Below are positions 44,159-49,916 of a stretch of 49,916 nt of DNA, in pieces. This DNA comes from a virus. The stretch covers positions 1-49,916 of the IMG/VR virus record IMGVR_UViG_3300042198_000175, one strand, 5' to 3'. The notes under the pieces were generated by a model. That model ran no database searches. It saw only the letters and a list, made by a program, of their open reading frames with translations, and was not told where the DNA came from. Position 1 is the first letter of the stretch. Every line of letters starts with the position of its first letter. The position numbers and the translations under genes were made by a program.

Positions 44159-44713
44159 ATGATTACTTATACTAGAGACAGTAGGATAAAAAAAATAATT
44201 CAAGTTTGCCAGCAAGCAGATGATTACCTAATTGGGTTTGGGAAGTATACGCCTTGGGGAGGTGATGACTTACCTTTGATACCCTCCGGGCTAGAAAGAA
44301 CAGTAGCTGAACTATTTCATCTCCAACCAGTTACTTTTAACCCTATTACTTCAGTCGAACCAGACTTAGAAGATGATGAGTTGACAGAAGTTACTATCAA
44401 CGAAAAAAAGTACTACTTAATTGAACCGACTTACGAGGTATTAAAAGCAGCAAACTGCCATTTACTTCTCTGTCAAACAGAGGTAGTTCATGCAGAGTTA
44501 AATCAGACATCATGGCGCTCAACTGGCATTTTTCACAGTTCAACAGAGTTGGATGACTTACCTACTGTCTCTCCTGACACTTACCCTACTGTATACTCTG
44601 ATCCCCCGGCAGGCTTACAACTTATAGCTCTTTTAAACCACTCTGCTAAAACAAAAGAGACTTCTGCTATAGAAACAATTAATTTAGTACTATACTGTCC
44701 TGACGGTTTTTAA
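44159..44713 (+). CDS. Virion-type protein with gp8-like tryptophan motif (184 aa)
   Basis: The gene begins 20 bases after the giant's stop and ends 2 bases before the next start, so it is in one operon with both. Residues 23-36 (YLIGFGKYTPWGGD) followed by LPLIPSG resemble the Y-x-G-x-x-x-x-W-D/G-D-x-x-P motif seen near the N-terminus of T4 gp8-like baseplate wedge proteins and related phage virion proteins. The middle is acidic (DLEDDELTE). C-terminal strands end in LIALLNHS and LVLYCPDGF. The motif match is suggestive, and the length is short compared with T4 gp8. An adaptor or wedge component is the best guess. Confidence 0.55.
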   Translation: MITYTRDSRIKKIIQVCQQADDYLIGFGKYTPWGGDDLPLIPSGLERTVAELFHLQPVTFNPITSVEPDLEDDELTEVTINEKKYYLIEPTYEVLKAANCHLLLCQTEVVHAELNQTSWRSTGIFHSSTELDDLPTVSPDTYPTVYSDPPAGLQLIALLNHSAKTKETSAIETINLVLYCPDGF

Positions 44714-44715
44714 CT

Positions 44716-45621
44716 ATGACTACAATCTTTGAAGTCTCTCAAATTCCTTCTCCTGTACCCAACCCTCCTGCCCCTTCTTCAATTGTCCAAAATCCTAGAC
44801 CAGTTCAAGCTCCTCGTTCTGTAGGAGTAACAAGACGACTTTTGAGTTTACCTACTCTTCTTCCTAGAGTAATTAATACTTCAGCTACCAGACGACAGGC
44901 TAATTCTTTTACAATTAGTACAATCCATCCTTCAGGGCAGGAAAGTCGTAAGAGGTACTTTCATTTTACAATGCTCCCTGCCCTCCACTCTGAGGTTTCT
45001 TTTTCAAATTCGAGTGCATTTAAAAAAACGCACCAGGTTCCAGAAGCAAGACCTGGTATACCAATAGTAACAAAGATGCACCACAGGAATATTGTTATTC
45101 CTGGTTGTCACAACGTTATCCAAACTCTTGGGCTAGAGAGAAAATACATTACGCTGGTAGGCGCTTTTATGCCCAGTGACCACTTCACAACACTTCCTGG
45201 TAAATCAACCAGTCGTTATAGAACCTCTCAACAAGCAGCACAAGGCTTTGAATCAATCGTCGTCTTCGGTCTTACACCTATAAAAATTGATATCAGAGTT
45301 AATACTTCTGCTAACCATATAGAAAAAATAGAACTAACAGGCTCTGTAGTAGAGTTTAAAACCTACTCTGTTTACCAAAACCTCTCTTATTACTCTATTA
45401 CTCTACTAGTTAATGCAGACCTTTGGCAACAAAGAACACCCCAAGCAGAAACTTGGAATGTTCTACCTTCAGGAGTGTCTGAAAGAAGAAACACAAATGT
45501 CGGTACTGAAATAGGTAGTATAGGAGCAGGAGCGGAAGAAGGAGCGGAAGCAGAATCAGAAGAAGGAGCAGAGGAAGAATCTCAAGAAGGAGCAAGCGGG
45601 CAGCCTTCAAGCAGTAATTGA
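44716..45621 (+). CDS. Paralogous virion protein A with acidic low-complexity tail
   Basis: This 301-residue protein shares an architecture with the next gene: a Pro-rich N-terminus, the PRSVGVT motif (33-39), a strand F/Y-HFTMLPAL, a central YITLVGAFM element, and a closing VVEFKTYSVYQNLSYYSITL strand pair. The latter half recalls LysM-type or tube-adaptor baseplate proteins, in which ELxGxF is followed by a final Y-Y-x-I-T strand; this is a fold impression. The last 35 residues are an Ala/Gly/Glu/Ser tail (GAEEGAEAESEEGAEEESQE), probably disordered and produced by purine-rich repeat expansion at the 3' end. No Shine-Dalgarno is obvious; coupling to the upstream stop (2-base gap) is likely. 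Confidence 0.6.
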   Translation: MTTIFEVSQIPSPVPNPPAPSSIVQNPRPVQAPRSVGVTRRLLSLPTLLPRVINTSATRRQANSFTISTIHPSGQESRKRYFHFTMLPALHSEVSFSNSSAFKKTHQVPEARPGIPIVTKMHHRNIVIPGCHNVIQTLGLERKYITLVGAFMPSDHFTTLPGKSTSRYRTSQQAAQGFESIVVFGLTPIKIDIRVNTSANHIEKIELTGSVVEFKTYSVYQNLSYYSITLLVNADLWQQRTPQAETWNVLPSGVSERRNTNVGTEIGSIGAGAEEGAEAESEEGAEEESQEGASGQPSSSN

Positions 45622-45709
45622 CAGCAAAGAGAGCGACTAGCCACTAACTCCTTTTTTGATATCTTGCTCATTATAGTGTACAAAGTAATAGCAACAGAGA
45701 AGGCAATTA

Positions 45710-46522
45710 ATGACAACCTTATTCACAACAGACCTAAATAACCCTTACACTAAACAACTTGCTGTGGTTCCTGCTACCACATCTCCCCCCGCGCCTAACC
45801 AAAGTACAAGAACTCCAAGGTCTGTAGGTGTAACTAGTAGACGCTTAAATTTACAAGTCCTCTTCCCTCCTTCTATCCCAACGACATCAATTCCTAGGAA
45901 CCTACAGGATCACACTTTTCAGGTGGAGTACCAAGATATAGTAGCTGGAGAGGACTTTGGCTCAAAAAGAGTCTTTTACTTTGCACTACTTCCAGCAATT
46001 GAATCAGCTACTACTTTTAGTGGTGAGAACAAGTTTAGGGGCAACGCAGATGTACCAAGCGTCAAACGAGGCATCTTTACTAGAACAATTATCCGTCAGC
46101 TTAATTACCCAACTCCAAGTGGCTTACCTAGAGTCCAAGCTATAGCTATTGATAGTAAACTTATTGAACTGGTTGGAGCTTTTATAGGAACAGAGGAAAT
46201 TAACCAAGGTTTAGTCAGCCTACGACCGGATACTTTGAGCAGCATTTACCCTACAGGATCAAAAGACTTAGCTACTAAACGGCGCAATGCCAACAGCCTT
46301 CCTGTCTCCTCTTACCAAAGCGCTTTACTCTTTGACCGCAGAGTAGTTCAACAAGGTAAGCCAGTAATAGTAAATATCAAAACAGGGCAGCACCTCTTAA
46401 AAGTCCAGGGCGTTATTAATCAATTTGAAATTCACTCCGTCCGCCGCGAACGAACTTACTATCGTATAACTATTATCTACACCTCTTATAACAAAGTTAG
46501 ACCCCTTCAATCCGCACTCTAA
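45710..46522 (+). CDS. Paralogous virion protein B (tail adaptor-like)
   Basis: This 270-residue protein is a diverged duplicate of the preceding gene product. Shared points in order are PRSVGVT (36-42), FYFALLPAIESATTF, KLIELVGAFIG, SALLFDRRVVQQGKPVIVNI and FEIHSVRRERTYYRITIIY. It lacks the acidic tail of its partner. GAGAAGG lies 6 bases before the ATG, so it has its own strong ribosome-binding site, and the 88-base gap before it contains a TATAGT that may be a -10 element. The pattern matches small baseplate or tube-cap proteins in a general way. Two copies suggest successive rings or a heteromeric complex. Confidence 0.6.
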   Translation: MTTLFTTDLNNPYTKQLAVVPATTSPPAPNQSTRTPRSVGVTSRRLNLQVLFPPSIPTTSIPRNLQDHTFQVEYQDIVAGEDFGSKRVFYFALLPAIESATTFSGENKFRGNADVPSVKRGIFTRTIIRQLNYPTPSGLPRVQAIAIDSKLIELVGAFIGTEEINQGLVSLRPDTLSSIYPTGSKDLATKRRNANSLPVSSYQSALLFDRRVVQQGKPVIVNIKTGQHLLKVQGVINQFEIHSVRRERTYYRITIIYTSYNKVRPLQSAL

Positions 46523-46561
46523 ATTAATTAAGACAACCACAAAACAACTACAAAAAAAACA

Positions 46562-47614
46562 ATGCTTACAACTGACATCAAAAAAGATTTAGATACTTTC
46601 TTTCCAGACCTAGGTGGCTCAGAAGATTTAGCTAACATCTTAAGCTACGAAGAGTTAGTAAGGATGTTAATCTTTCCCAGTGAAACGGTTATCCTCTCTG
46701 CTTGGTTAGACTCTGCAGGTAACCCTACTCCTTTGGTTGACTTTCTAGACCTTGGCTACCAACAAGGTACATACCTAGCTCTCTACACCTCTAACTTTGT
46801 TTTTTTAACAAAAAAAGTGATTGTTCCACAGTTAATCAGTGGTAGAGAAGTTTATGCTTTAGACTTCGACCTGGCTATCAGAAGGATTTTATATAAAAAC
46901 CACGCTGGACGCTTCTACTGTACTTTTCCATCTAAAGGTGAAACTAAAATTATACAGATCCTCACAAAGACTAAAAGACCTGAAAGAGAAAAAGCTGCTT
47001 TCTTAGCTCAGTGGAGGCAAGAGGTAGAAAATCAAAAACTTGAAAGACCTCCTTTAGTAAATCAATTAGTTGTCAGCGCCCTCCGGGCACAAGAAGAAAG
47101 AGGGAGCGGAAGGATCACCGTCTGGGTGTCAACTTCCCCTGACCGCAGACTACTCTTCTCCCCAACTAACGAATCTCATTATGATAGAGATGAGCCTATC
47201 TTTATAACAACTAACAAGTCAGTTTTAATAGCTTTTAGACTTGTCACTACTACTCCCTTTACTGTTGACCCCAATACTACTCACTCTCAAGTAGAAAGTG
47301 AATTAGCCCGCGACCAAATTACACTCCTCTACACCGATCCCTTTAATAACACCGAATACTGGCTTTCCCCAGATCACCTCTCCCGCTTTGTAGTATCTTA
47401 CACTAACGGTTTTGTCAGTTCCTTAGTCAGAGAAGACCTACATCCATTATTTTTAACTAACATTGTTGGGTCAGGGTTAAGTAAATTAAAAATAAAAGAT
47501 GACTGTTATTACCTTAAAGCTGTAGTGCAACAGATCACTGGATTAAGAGCTACTGCACCACAGCTTTTGACTGCTACTGCTAATTTAACTTTGGAGAGGC
47601 AACCTAGCTTCTAA
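46562..47614 (+). CDS. Unrecognised last gene of the rightward block (350 aa)
   Basis: This is a soluble mixed alpha/beta protein. There are no clear motifs: N-terminal acidic helices (TDIKKDLDTFFPDLGG), a central Lys/Arg/Glu-rich helix (KRPEREKAAFLAQWRQEVEN), and a strand-rich C-terminal half. No Shine-Dalgarno is evident; the leader is A-rich. It ends with a 30-base overlap with the convergent 75-aa gene, so the two transcripts run into each other. A virion role is inferred from the operon. The function is unknown. Confidence 0.62.
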   Translation: MLTTDIKKDLDTFFPDLGGSEDLANILSYEELVRMLIFPSETVILSAWLDSAGNPTPLVDFLDLGYQQGTYLALYTSNFVFLTKKVIVPQLISGREVYALDFDLAIRRILYKNHAGRFYCTFPSKGETKIIQILTKTKRPEREKAAFLAQWRQEVENQKLERPPLVNQLVVSALRAQEERGSGRITVWVSTSPDRRLLFSPTNESHYDRDEPIFITTNKSVLIAFRLVTTTPFTVDPNTTHSQVESELARDQITLLYTDPFNNTEYWLSPDHLSRFVVSYTNGFVSSLVREDLHPLFLTNIVGSGLSKLKIKDDCYYLKAVVQQITGLRATAPQLLTATANLTLERQPSF

Positions 47615-47812
47615 AAATGTAAGTAAGACAGATAACTGTGCAAGCTCTTCTGCTTTTAAACCAGACTGAGCCTTTTTCCTCAAAGCTGCTATTAATAAGT
47701 CTAATCGCTTAAGTTCATAAAAGTCCAGTAGCAGGTTAGTTGCCTCTGTATTAGTTATCCCCCTCTCTTCTGCTAGCTGTCTAAGTCTCCGCCTAGTAGC
47801 AGGATTTCTCAT
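47585..47812 (-). CDS. Small helical protein (75 aa)
   Basis: This short, basic-to-neutral, helix-rich protein (RNPATRRRLRQLAEERGITN, then TNLLLDFYELKRLDLLIAAL) is possibly DNA- or protein-binding. It begins with an ATGA overlap with the stop of the 114-aa gene, so it is coupled. It overlaps the end of the convergent 350-aa gene by 30 bases. The N-terminal pattern vaguely resembles a helix-turn-helix, but the match is weak. Function is unknown. Confidence 0.55.
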   Translation of the reverse strand: MRNPATRRRLRQLAEERGITNTEATNLLLDFYELKRLDLLIAALRKKAQSGLKAEELAQLSVLLTFLEARLPLQS

Positions 47813-48153
47813 CTCTCACTACACTCCGCCAACTCTGAACATTCCTCTGCCTCTGCTAGCTTTGCTAACAACTGAGAGCGCGACTCCTCATCCTCAGTTG
47901 CCAGTACCTCCCTGTATGCATCTAACTCCTCATCATCTTCTTCAGTACAGAAAGCTAAAAACAAAGGATTTACTAACAGTAACCCTTCATAGTTAATTTG
48001 TAACTCGTCTTTTTTGATAACTAACCTATAGTTCTTACCTCTTAACTCTTTTTGGTCATTAGATGTGACTAACTCAACCTCAACTAATAATTTTCCAAAC
48101 AAAAAAAGAACTTGAAAAATCTTACGAACCTGGGCTAAAAAAACTTTTAACAT
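47809..48153 (-). CDS. Small acidic-tailed protein downstream of the PAAR gene (114 aa)
   Basis: The frame is open upstream to a TTG at 48210, but that would overlap the PAAR gene by 52 bases. The ATG at 48153 is preferred because it lies 5 bases after the PAAR stop. The protein begins MLKVFLAQVRKIFQVLFLFG, a mildly hydrophobic helical start that could contact a membrane or a partner. It then has strands (NYRLVIKKDELQINYEGLLL) and a very acidic C-terminus (EEDDEELDAYREVLATEDEE). Coupling to both neighbours suggests joint function with the tip protein, such as a chaperone or tail-assembly factor. Not recognised. Confidence 0.55.
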   Translation of the reverse strand: MLKVFLAQVRKIFQVLFLFGKLLVEVELVTSNDQKELRGKNYRLVIKKDELQINYEGLLLVNPLFLAFCTEEDDEELDAYREVLATEDEESRSQLLAKLAEAEECSELAECSER

Positions 48154-48158
48154 CTTAA

Positions 48159-48464
48159 TCAACCTACTAAAACTCTTAGATCCCCTGGACCAATAGTGAC
48201 TCCACTGCAACCATTCCTGTCTCCTACCCTATGCACAGGTTTACCTTCCAACAAAACTCTAGTTGAACCTGAAGTTAACCAAGTGCTTCCCCCGCAGATA
48301 GCTTTTGATCCAACAGTAGCAGGTATCCTCCCACCAACCAAAACCCTTGTAACCGGACTTTGAACAATTGACCCCGCAGGTAAGTAAGGACCTCGCTTTG
48401 GATACCTACAGATAATAGTATTTTTACATAAAATCCGGTCAAAGATTACAGAAATTGGTTTCAT
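48159..48464 (-). CDS. PAAR-like tail spike tip protein
   Basis: This 101-residue protein has the repeated short strand-turn pattern of PAAR proteins, which cap the central spike with a sharp metal-stabilised tip: PAGSIVQSPVTRVLVGGRIPA, then KAICGGSTWLTSGSTRVLLEG, then KPVHRVGDRNGCSGVTIGPG. The GSTRVLLEGKPVHRVGD element (66-82) is the clearest match, with His78 near the usual His position. Cys13, Cys19, Cys57 and Cys86 could help in metal binding. The gene starts 3 bases after the 277-aa gene's stop and 5 bases before the 114-aa gene. It lies apart from the OB-fold spike gene at 12-14 kb, but the two would assemble together. Confidence 0.78.
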   Translation of the reverse strand: MKPISVIFDRILCKNTIICRYPKRGPYLPAGSIVQSPVTRVLVGGRIPATVGSKAICGGSTWLTSGSTRVLLEGKPVHRVGDRNGCSGVTIGPGDLRVLVG

Positions 48465-48467
48465 GGT

Positions 48468-49286
48468 TCAGTCAGAGAAAAAAGTGTACTCAACCCAGTC
48501 TATAAAGTAACGACCATCTAAGAGAGCAGCTATGGAGGAAGTGGCGATCGCATCATCAGAGGAAGGAAAGTTAGTCTGCTGCACCCTCTTCTCTATCCTG
48601 CCTAGAGGGTTACTTATCCCATCACCATTGTACTCTTCTCTCAACCATCTCTCTAACACTAACTCATAAGCTGTACGAGAGTAATCTACCCCAAATCTCT
48701 CAGGCTGCTTAGTTCTCCCCCTCATACCTACGCCCTGTACATAGCTAGGCTGCCCAGGACTACTCACCGCTGCCCTTGCCTCTCCTCTTATCTCCTCTAA
48801 CCTACTAACAGAACTAACAACCTCCCCCTGTGCATTTACACATAAACTCCACCTACCATCCCAAACCTTTGCACTCCTCTCCGGCACTTCTATACCCTGC
48901 CAAATGTACATAGTTGTCCATCTGTCGTAGTAACTCTCCCCTCCCCACGCTAATCCAAATGGGTCAACCGGCGGGTACACCCCAGTCCCCTCCGACACTA
49001 ACTCAGATTGCACAAAGGTAAACCCATCAACCCATAACTCTAAGTCCGCTCTCCCACCCCCATTATGTCTCACCCTCACAGGGTTCTCAGATAACCTGTA
49101 AAACACATCACTCCTCTCATAAACTACTAACTCACCATAAGGTGCTGCTGTGTTAATTGCTACCACAGTCTCAACTTCTTCTAAAAAAGGTAGCTGTGGT
49201 ATGGCTTTAGACGGTCTCTTCCTAATTGCAATAACCTCATCCCTTAACCCAGGCACGTTTATAGGTTGTATTCTTTGATATTCCAT
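48468..49286 (-). CDS. Unrecognised tail-region protein upstream of the PAAR gene (272 aa)
   Basis: The frame is open to a TTG at 49301, but the ATG at 49286 is the more natural start. The protein is polar, with many Arg, Glu, Trp and Tyr residues and strand-rich segments (VAINTAAPYGELVVYERSDV, ESYYDRWTTMYIWQGIEVPE, KVWDGRWSLCVNAQGEVVSS). The C-terminus is aromatic and ends with RYFIDWVEYTFFSD. There is no signal peptide or membrane helix. It is the first gene of a leftward operon with the PAAR tip, so a virion-tip or fibre-related role is likely. A single GCGATCGC palindrome lies inside the gene (48544-48551). Confidence 0.58.
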   Translation of the reverse strand: MEYQRIQPINVPGLRDEVIAIRKRPSKAIPQLPFLEEVETVVAINTAAPYGELVVYERSDVFYRLSENPVRVRHNGGGRADLELWVDGFTFVQSELVSEGTGVYPPVDPFGLAWGGESYYDRWTTMYIWQGIEVPERSAKVWDGRWSLCVNAQGEVVSSVSRLEEIRGEARAAVSSPGQPSYVQGVGMRGRTKQPERFGVDYSRTAYELVLERWLREEYNGDGISNPLGRIEKRVQQTNFPSSDDAIATSSIAALLDGRYFIDWVEYTFFSD

Positions 49287-49350
49287 TTTTATCTTTAACA
49301 AACTGTTATTTAAAATTTAATTGATTTTGTGACTAGTGGGTCGTTTTATA

Positions 49351-49360
49351 GTTTGCAAAC
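49351..49360. promoter_or_regulatory. Perfect 10-bp palindrome next to repeat copy 1
   Basis: GTTTGCAAAC is its own reverse complement and directly abuts the first 72-bp repeat copy. It could be an operator for a dimeric repressor. A perfect palindrome this short also occurs by chance. Confidence 0.3.
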
Positions 49361-49432
49361 GTAAATTTGCGAGCTGAGTGAGTTTTTGATCAGCGGATAT
49401 TTGTATGATTTAGTGCCAAAACAGGGTAAGCC
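49361..49432 (+). repeat. 72-bp direct repeat, copy 1
   Basis: The sequence from gtaaatttgcgagctgag to acagggtaagcc matches copy 2 at 49511-49582 with only two mismatches (49417-49418 against 49567-49568); the period is 150 bases. Inside, GCTGA (49373-49377) and TCAGC (49390-49394) form an inverted repeat. A TATGAT hexamer at 49404-49409 could be a -10 element. The gene-free stretch 49302-49668 contains this, a degenerate third unit, copy 2 and a terminator. Confidence 0.9.
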
Positions 49433-49450
49433 ATTTATTAATTCTTTTAT

Positions 49451-49504
49451 AAATTTGCGAGCTGGGTGGGCTTTGTACCAAAGGTAAACTTTTGATCAGC
49501 GGAT
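49451..49504 (+). repeat. Degenerate third copy of the repeat core
   Basis: It starts with aaatttgcgagctg and ends with cttttgatcagcggat, as in the 72-bp copies, but has a longer, different middle (gtaccaaaggtaaac) and lacks the TATGAT-containing right part. GCTG/CAGC pairing is retained in spite of the altered spacer. Confidence 0.75.
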
Positions 49505-49510
49505 CGTTAG

Positions 49511-49582
49511 GTAAATTTGCGAGCTGAGTGAGTTTTTGATCAGCGGATATTTGTATGATTTAGTGCAGAAACAGGGTAAGCC
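49511..49582 (+). repeat. 72-bp direct repeat, copy 2
   Basis: It matches copy 1 at 70 of 72 positions. Its TATGAT is at 49554-49559. It leads directly into the terminator at 49606-49632 and then the ribosome-binding site of the HExxH gene. Confidence 0.9.
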
Positions 49583-49605
49583 CCCCTGCGAAAAACGAGC
49601 AATTA

Positions 49606-49632
49606 ACCCCTTCAGCAATGAAGGGTTTTTTT
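49606..49632 (+). terminator. Rightward intrinsic terminator ahead of the HExxH gene
   Basis: A 6-bp stem CCCTTC/GAAGGG (49608-49613 with 49620-49625) has an AGCAAT loop and is followed by seven T residues. No rightward gene ends here, so it either attenuates the HExxH gene or ends a short non-coding RNA starting in the repeats. Confidence 0.8.
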
Positions 49633-49654
49633 CTTTCGTGTACTTACAGCCTTT

Positions 49655-49661
49655 AAGGAGG
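49655..49661 (+). promoter_or_regulatory. Strong Shine-Dalgarno of the HExxH gene
   Basis: AAGGAGG lies 7 bases before the ATG at 49669. It fixes that start and is far stronger than the initiation sites of most genes in the window, which have weak or no visible Shine-Dalgarno. Confidence 0.85.
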
Positions 49662-49668
49662 CATCATC

Positions 49669-49916
49669 ATGGTAACTAACGAACAGAAGTCCTTTTTGGT
49701 TCAAAAAGTAGCCTCTAGGCTAGGAGTACCTATCATCCTTGATGCAAACCACTGCGCCAAGGCAGGTGGGTACGCTTGCATCGAGACTGACGAGCTGGGG
49801 GTGATAAAAGTATACGTTTCTGACGTTTCAGACGTACACTCTATCGCCCATGAGCTCGTGCACGTACTCCAGGTGTGCAAAAATAAGTACTACTTCAAGC
49901 TCCCTGAGCTTGAAGA
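49669..49916 (+). CDS. HExxH metallopeptidase-like protein (partial, runs off the window)
   Basis: The frame starts at ATG 49669 behind AAGGAGG and is open to the window end (82 complete codons). The protein begins MVTNEQKSFLVQKVASRLGV. It contains HELVH (H61, E62, H65) in the context HSIAHELVHVLQV, the zinc-binding and catalytic motif of HExxH metallopeptidases (gluzincin or SprT-type; the third ligand would lie beyond the window). CAKAGGYACIETD before it may be a substrate-binding strand. Codon choice is richer in G and C (GCC, CTC, GTG, GAG) than the structural genes, so it may have a different origin or an expression bias. The first gene of a rightward unit, it is probably early or host-interaction related. 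Proteolytic activity is inferred. Confidence 0.72.
   Translation, partial: MVTNEQKSFLVQKVASRLGVPIILDANHCAKAGGYACIETDELGVIKVYVSDVSDVHSIAHELVHVLQVCKNKYYFKLPELE

Noticed and set aside
47720-47812. Helix-turn-helix regulator in the 75-aa protein
   Set aside because: The helical spacing is only loosely similar and key hydrophobic positions are not convincing.
48154-48210. Upstream TTG start for the protein after PAAR
   Set aside because: It would overlap the PAAR gene by 52 bases; the ATG at 48153 directly after the PAAR stop fits better.
48544-48551. HIP1 (GCGATCGC) as proof of a cyanobacterial genome
   Set aside because: Only one perfect copy was noticed in nearly 50 kb, far too few for HIP1-rich cyanobacterial DNA. 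It is kept as a weak hint only.
49361-49582. CRISPR-like array
   Set aside because: Only two full copies of a 72-bp unit and one degenerate one. The unit is too long, the spacing holds a further partial copy instead of unique spacers, and there are no cas genes.

Overview
The window is most of the virion-structure region of a large, AT-rich, contractile-tailed (myovirus-type) phage or prophage. Evidence: a Mu-gp29-like portal, an I-like prohead protease/scaffold, a lambda-gpE-like major capsid protein, a tail sheath and tube pair, a hub, an OB-fold spike-like protein, a gp25-like and a J-like baseplate protein, a PAAR tip and a large terminase. I see no tRNA, rRNA, CRISPR array, insertion sequence or attachment site. 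The host is unresolved. One perfect GCGATCGC octamer at 48544-48551 is a weak hint of a cyanobacterial association and no more.

Layout. (1) 11-31359 is a long leftward block. Read in its direction of transcription it holds a tail-assembly-chaperone pair with a programmed -1 frameshift (30122-31359), portal, a Cys-cluster protein, protease/scaffold, major capsid, four head/neck candidates, sheath, tube, hub, OB-fold spike-like protein, three undefined tail genes, gp25-like protein, J-like protein, an 800-aa unknown, the large terminase (split by an intein) and a small tail-type protein. One small SWIM zinc-finger gene (27938-28531) points the other way inside the head module. Hairpin/T-run terminators follow the chaperone pair, the capsid gene and the tube gene, so the block is probably several transcription units with boosted capsid and sheath/tube expression.

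(2) 31459-47614 is a rightward block headed by one 4226-aa gene. It carries a two-HKD phospholipase-D-type nuclease signature near the N-terminus and a D-Y-D-G-D motif of the two-barrel RNA polymerase type at residues 2972-2976. Four smaller virion-type genes follow, two of them paralogues. The giant is my main candidate for an undescribed system: a virion-carried, probably injected, nuclease plus RNA polymerase, analogous in logic to N4 or crAss-like virion polymerases but here in a contractile-tailed phage. No other tape-measure candidate is visible, and the giant starts next to the tail chaperones.

(3) 47585-49301 is a short leftward cluster with the PAAR tip. (4) 49302-49668 has no gene. 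It holds two 72-bp near-identical direct repeats, a third degenerate copy, a 10-bp palindrome and a rightward terminator, placed just before a gene with a strong Shine-Dalgarno sequence that encodes an HExxH metallopeptidase-like protein cut by the window end.

All functional calls come from motif reading and gene order. No homology search was possible.
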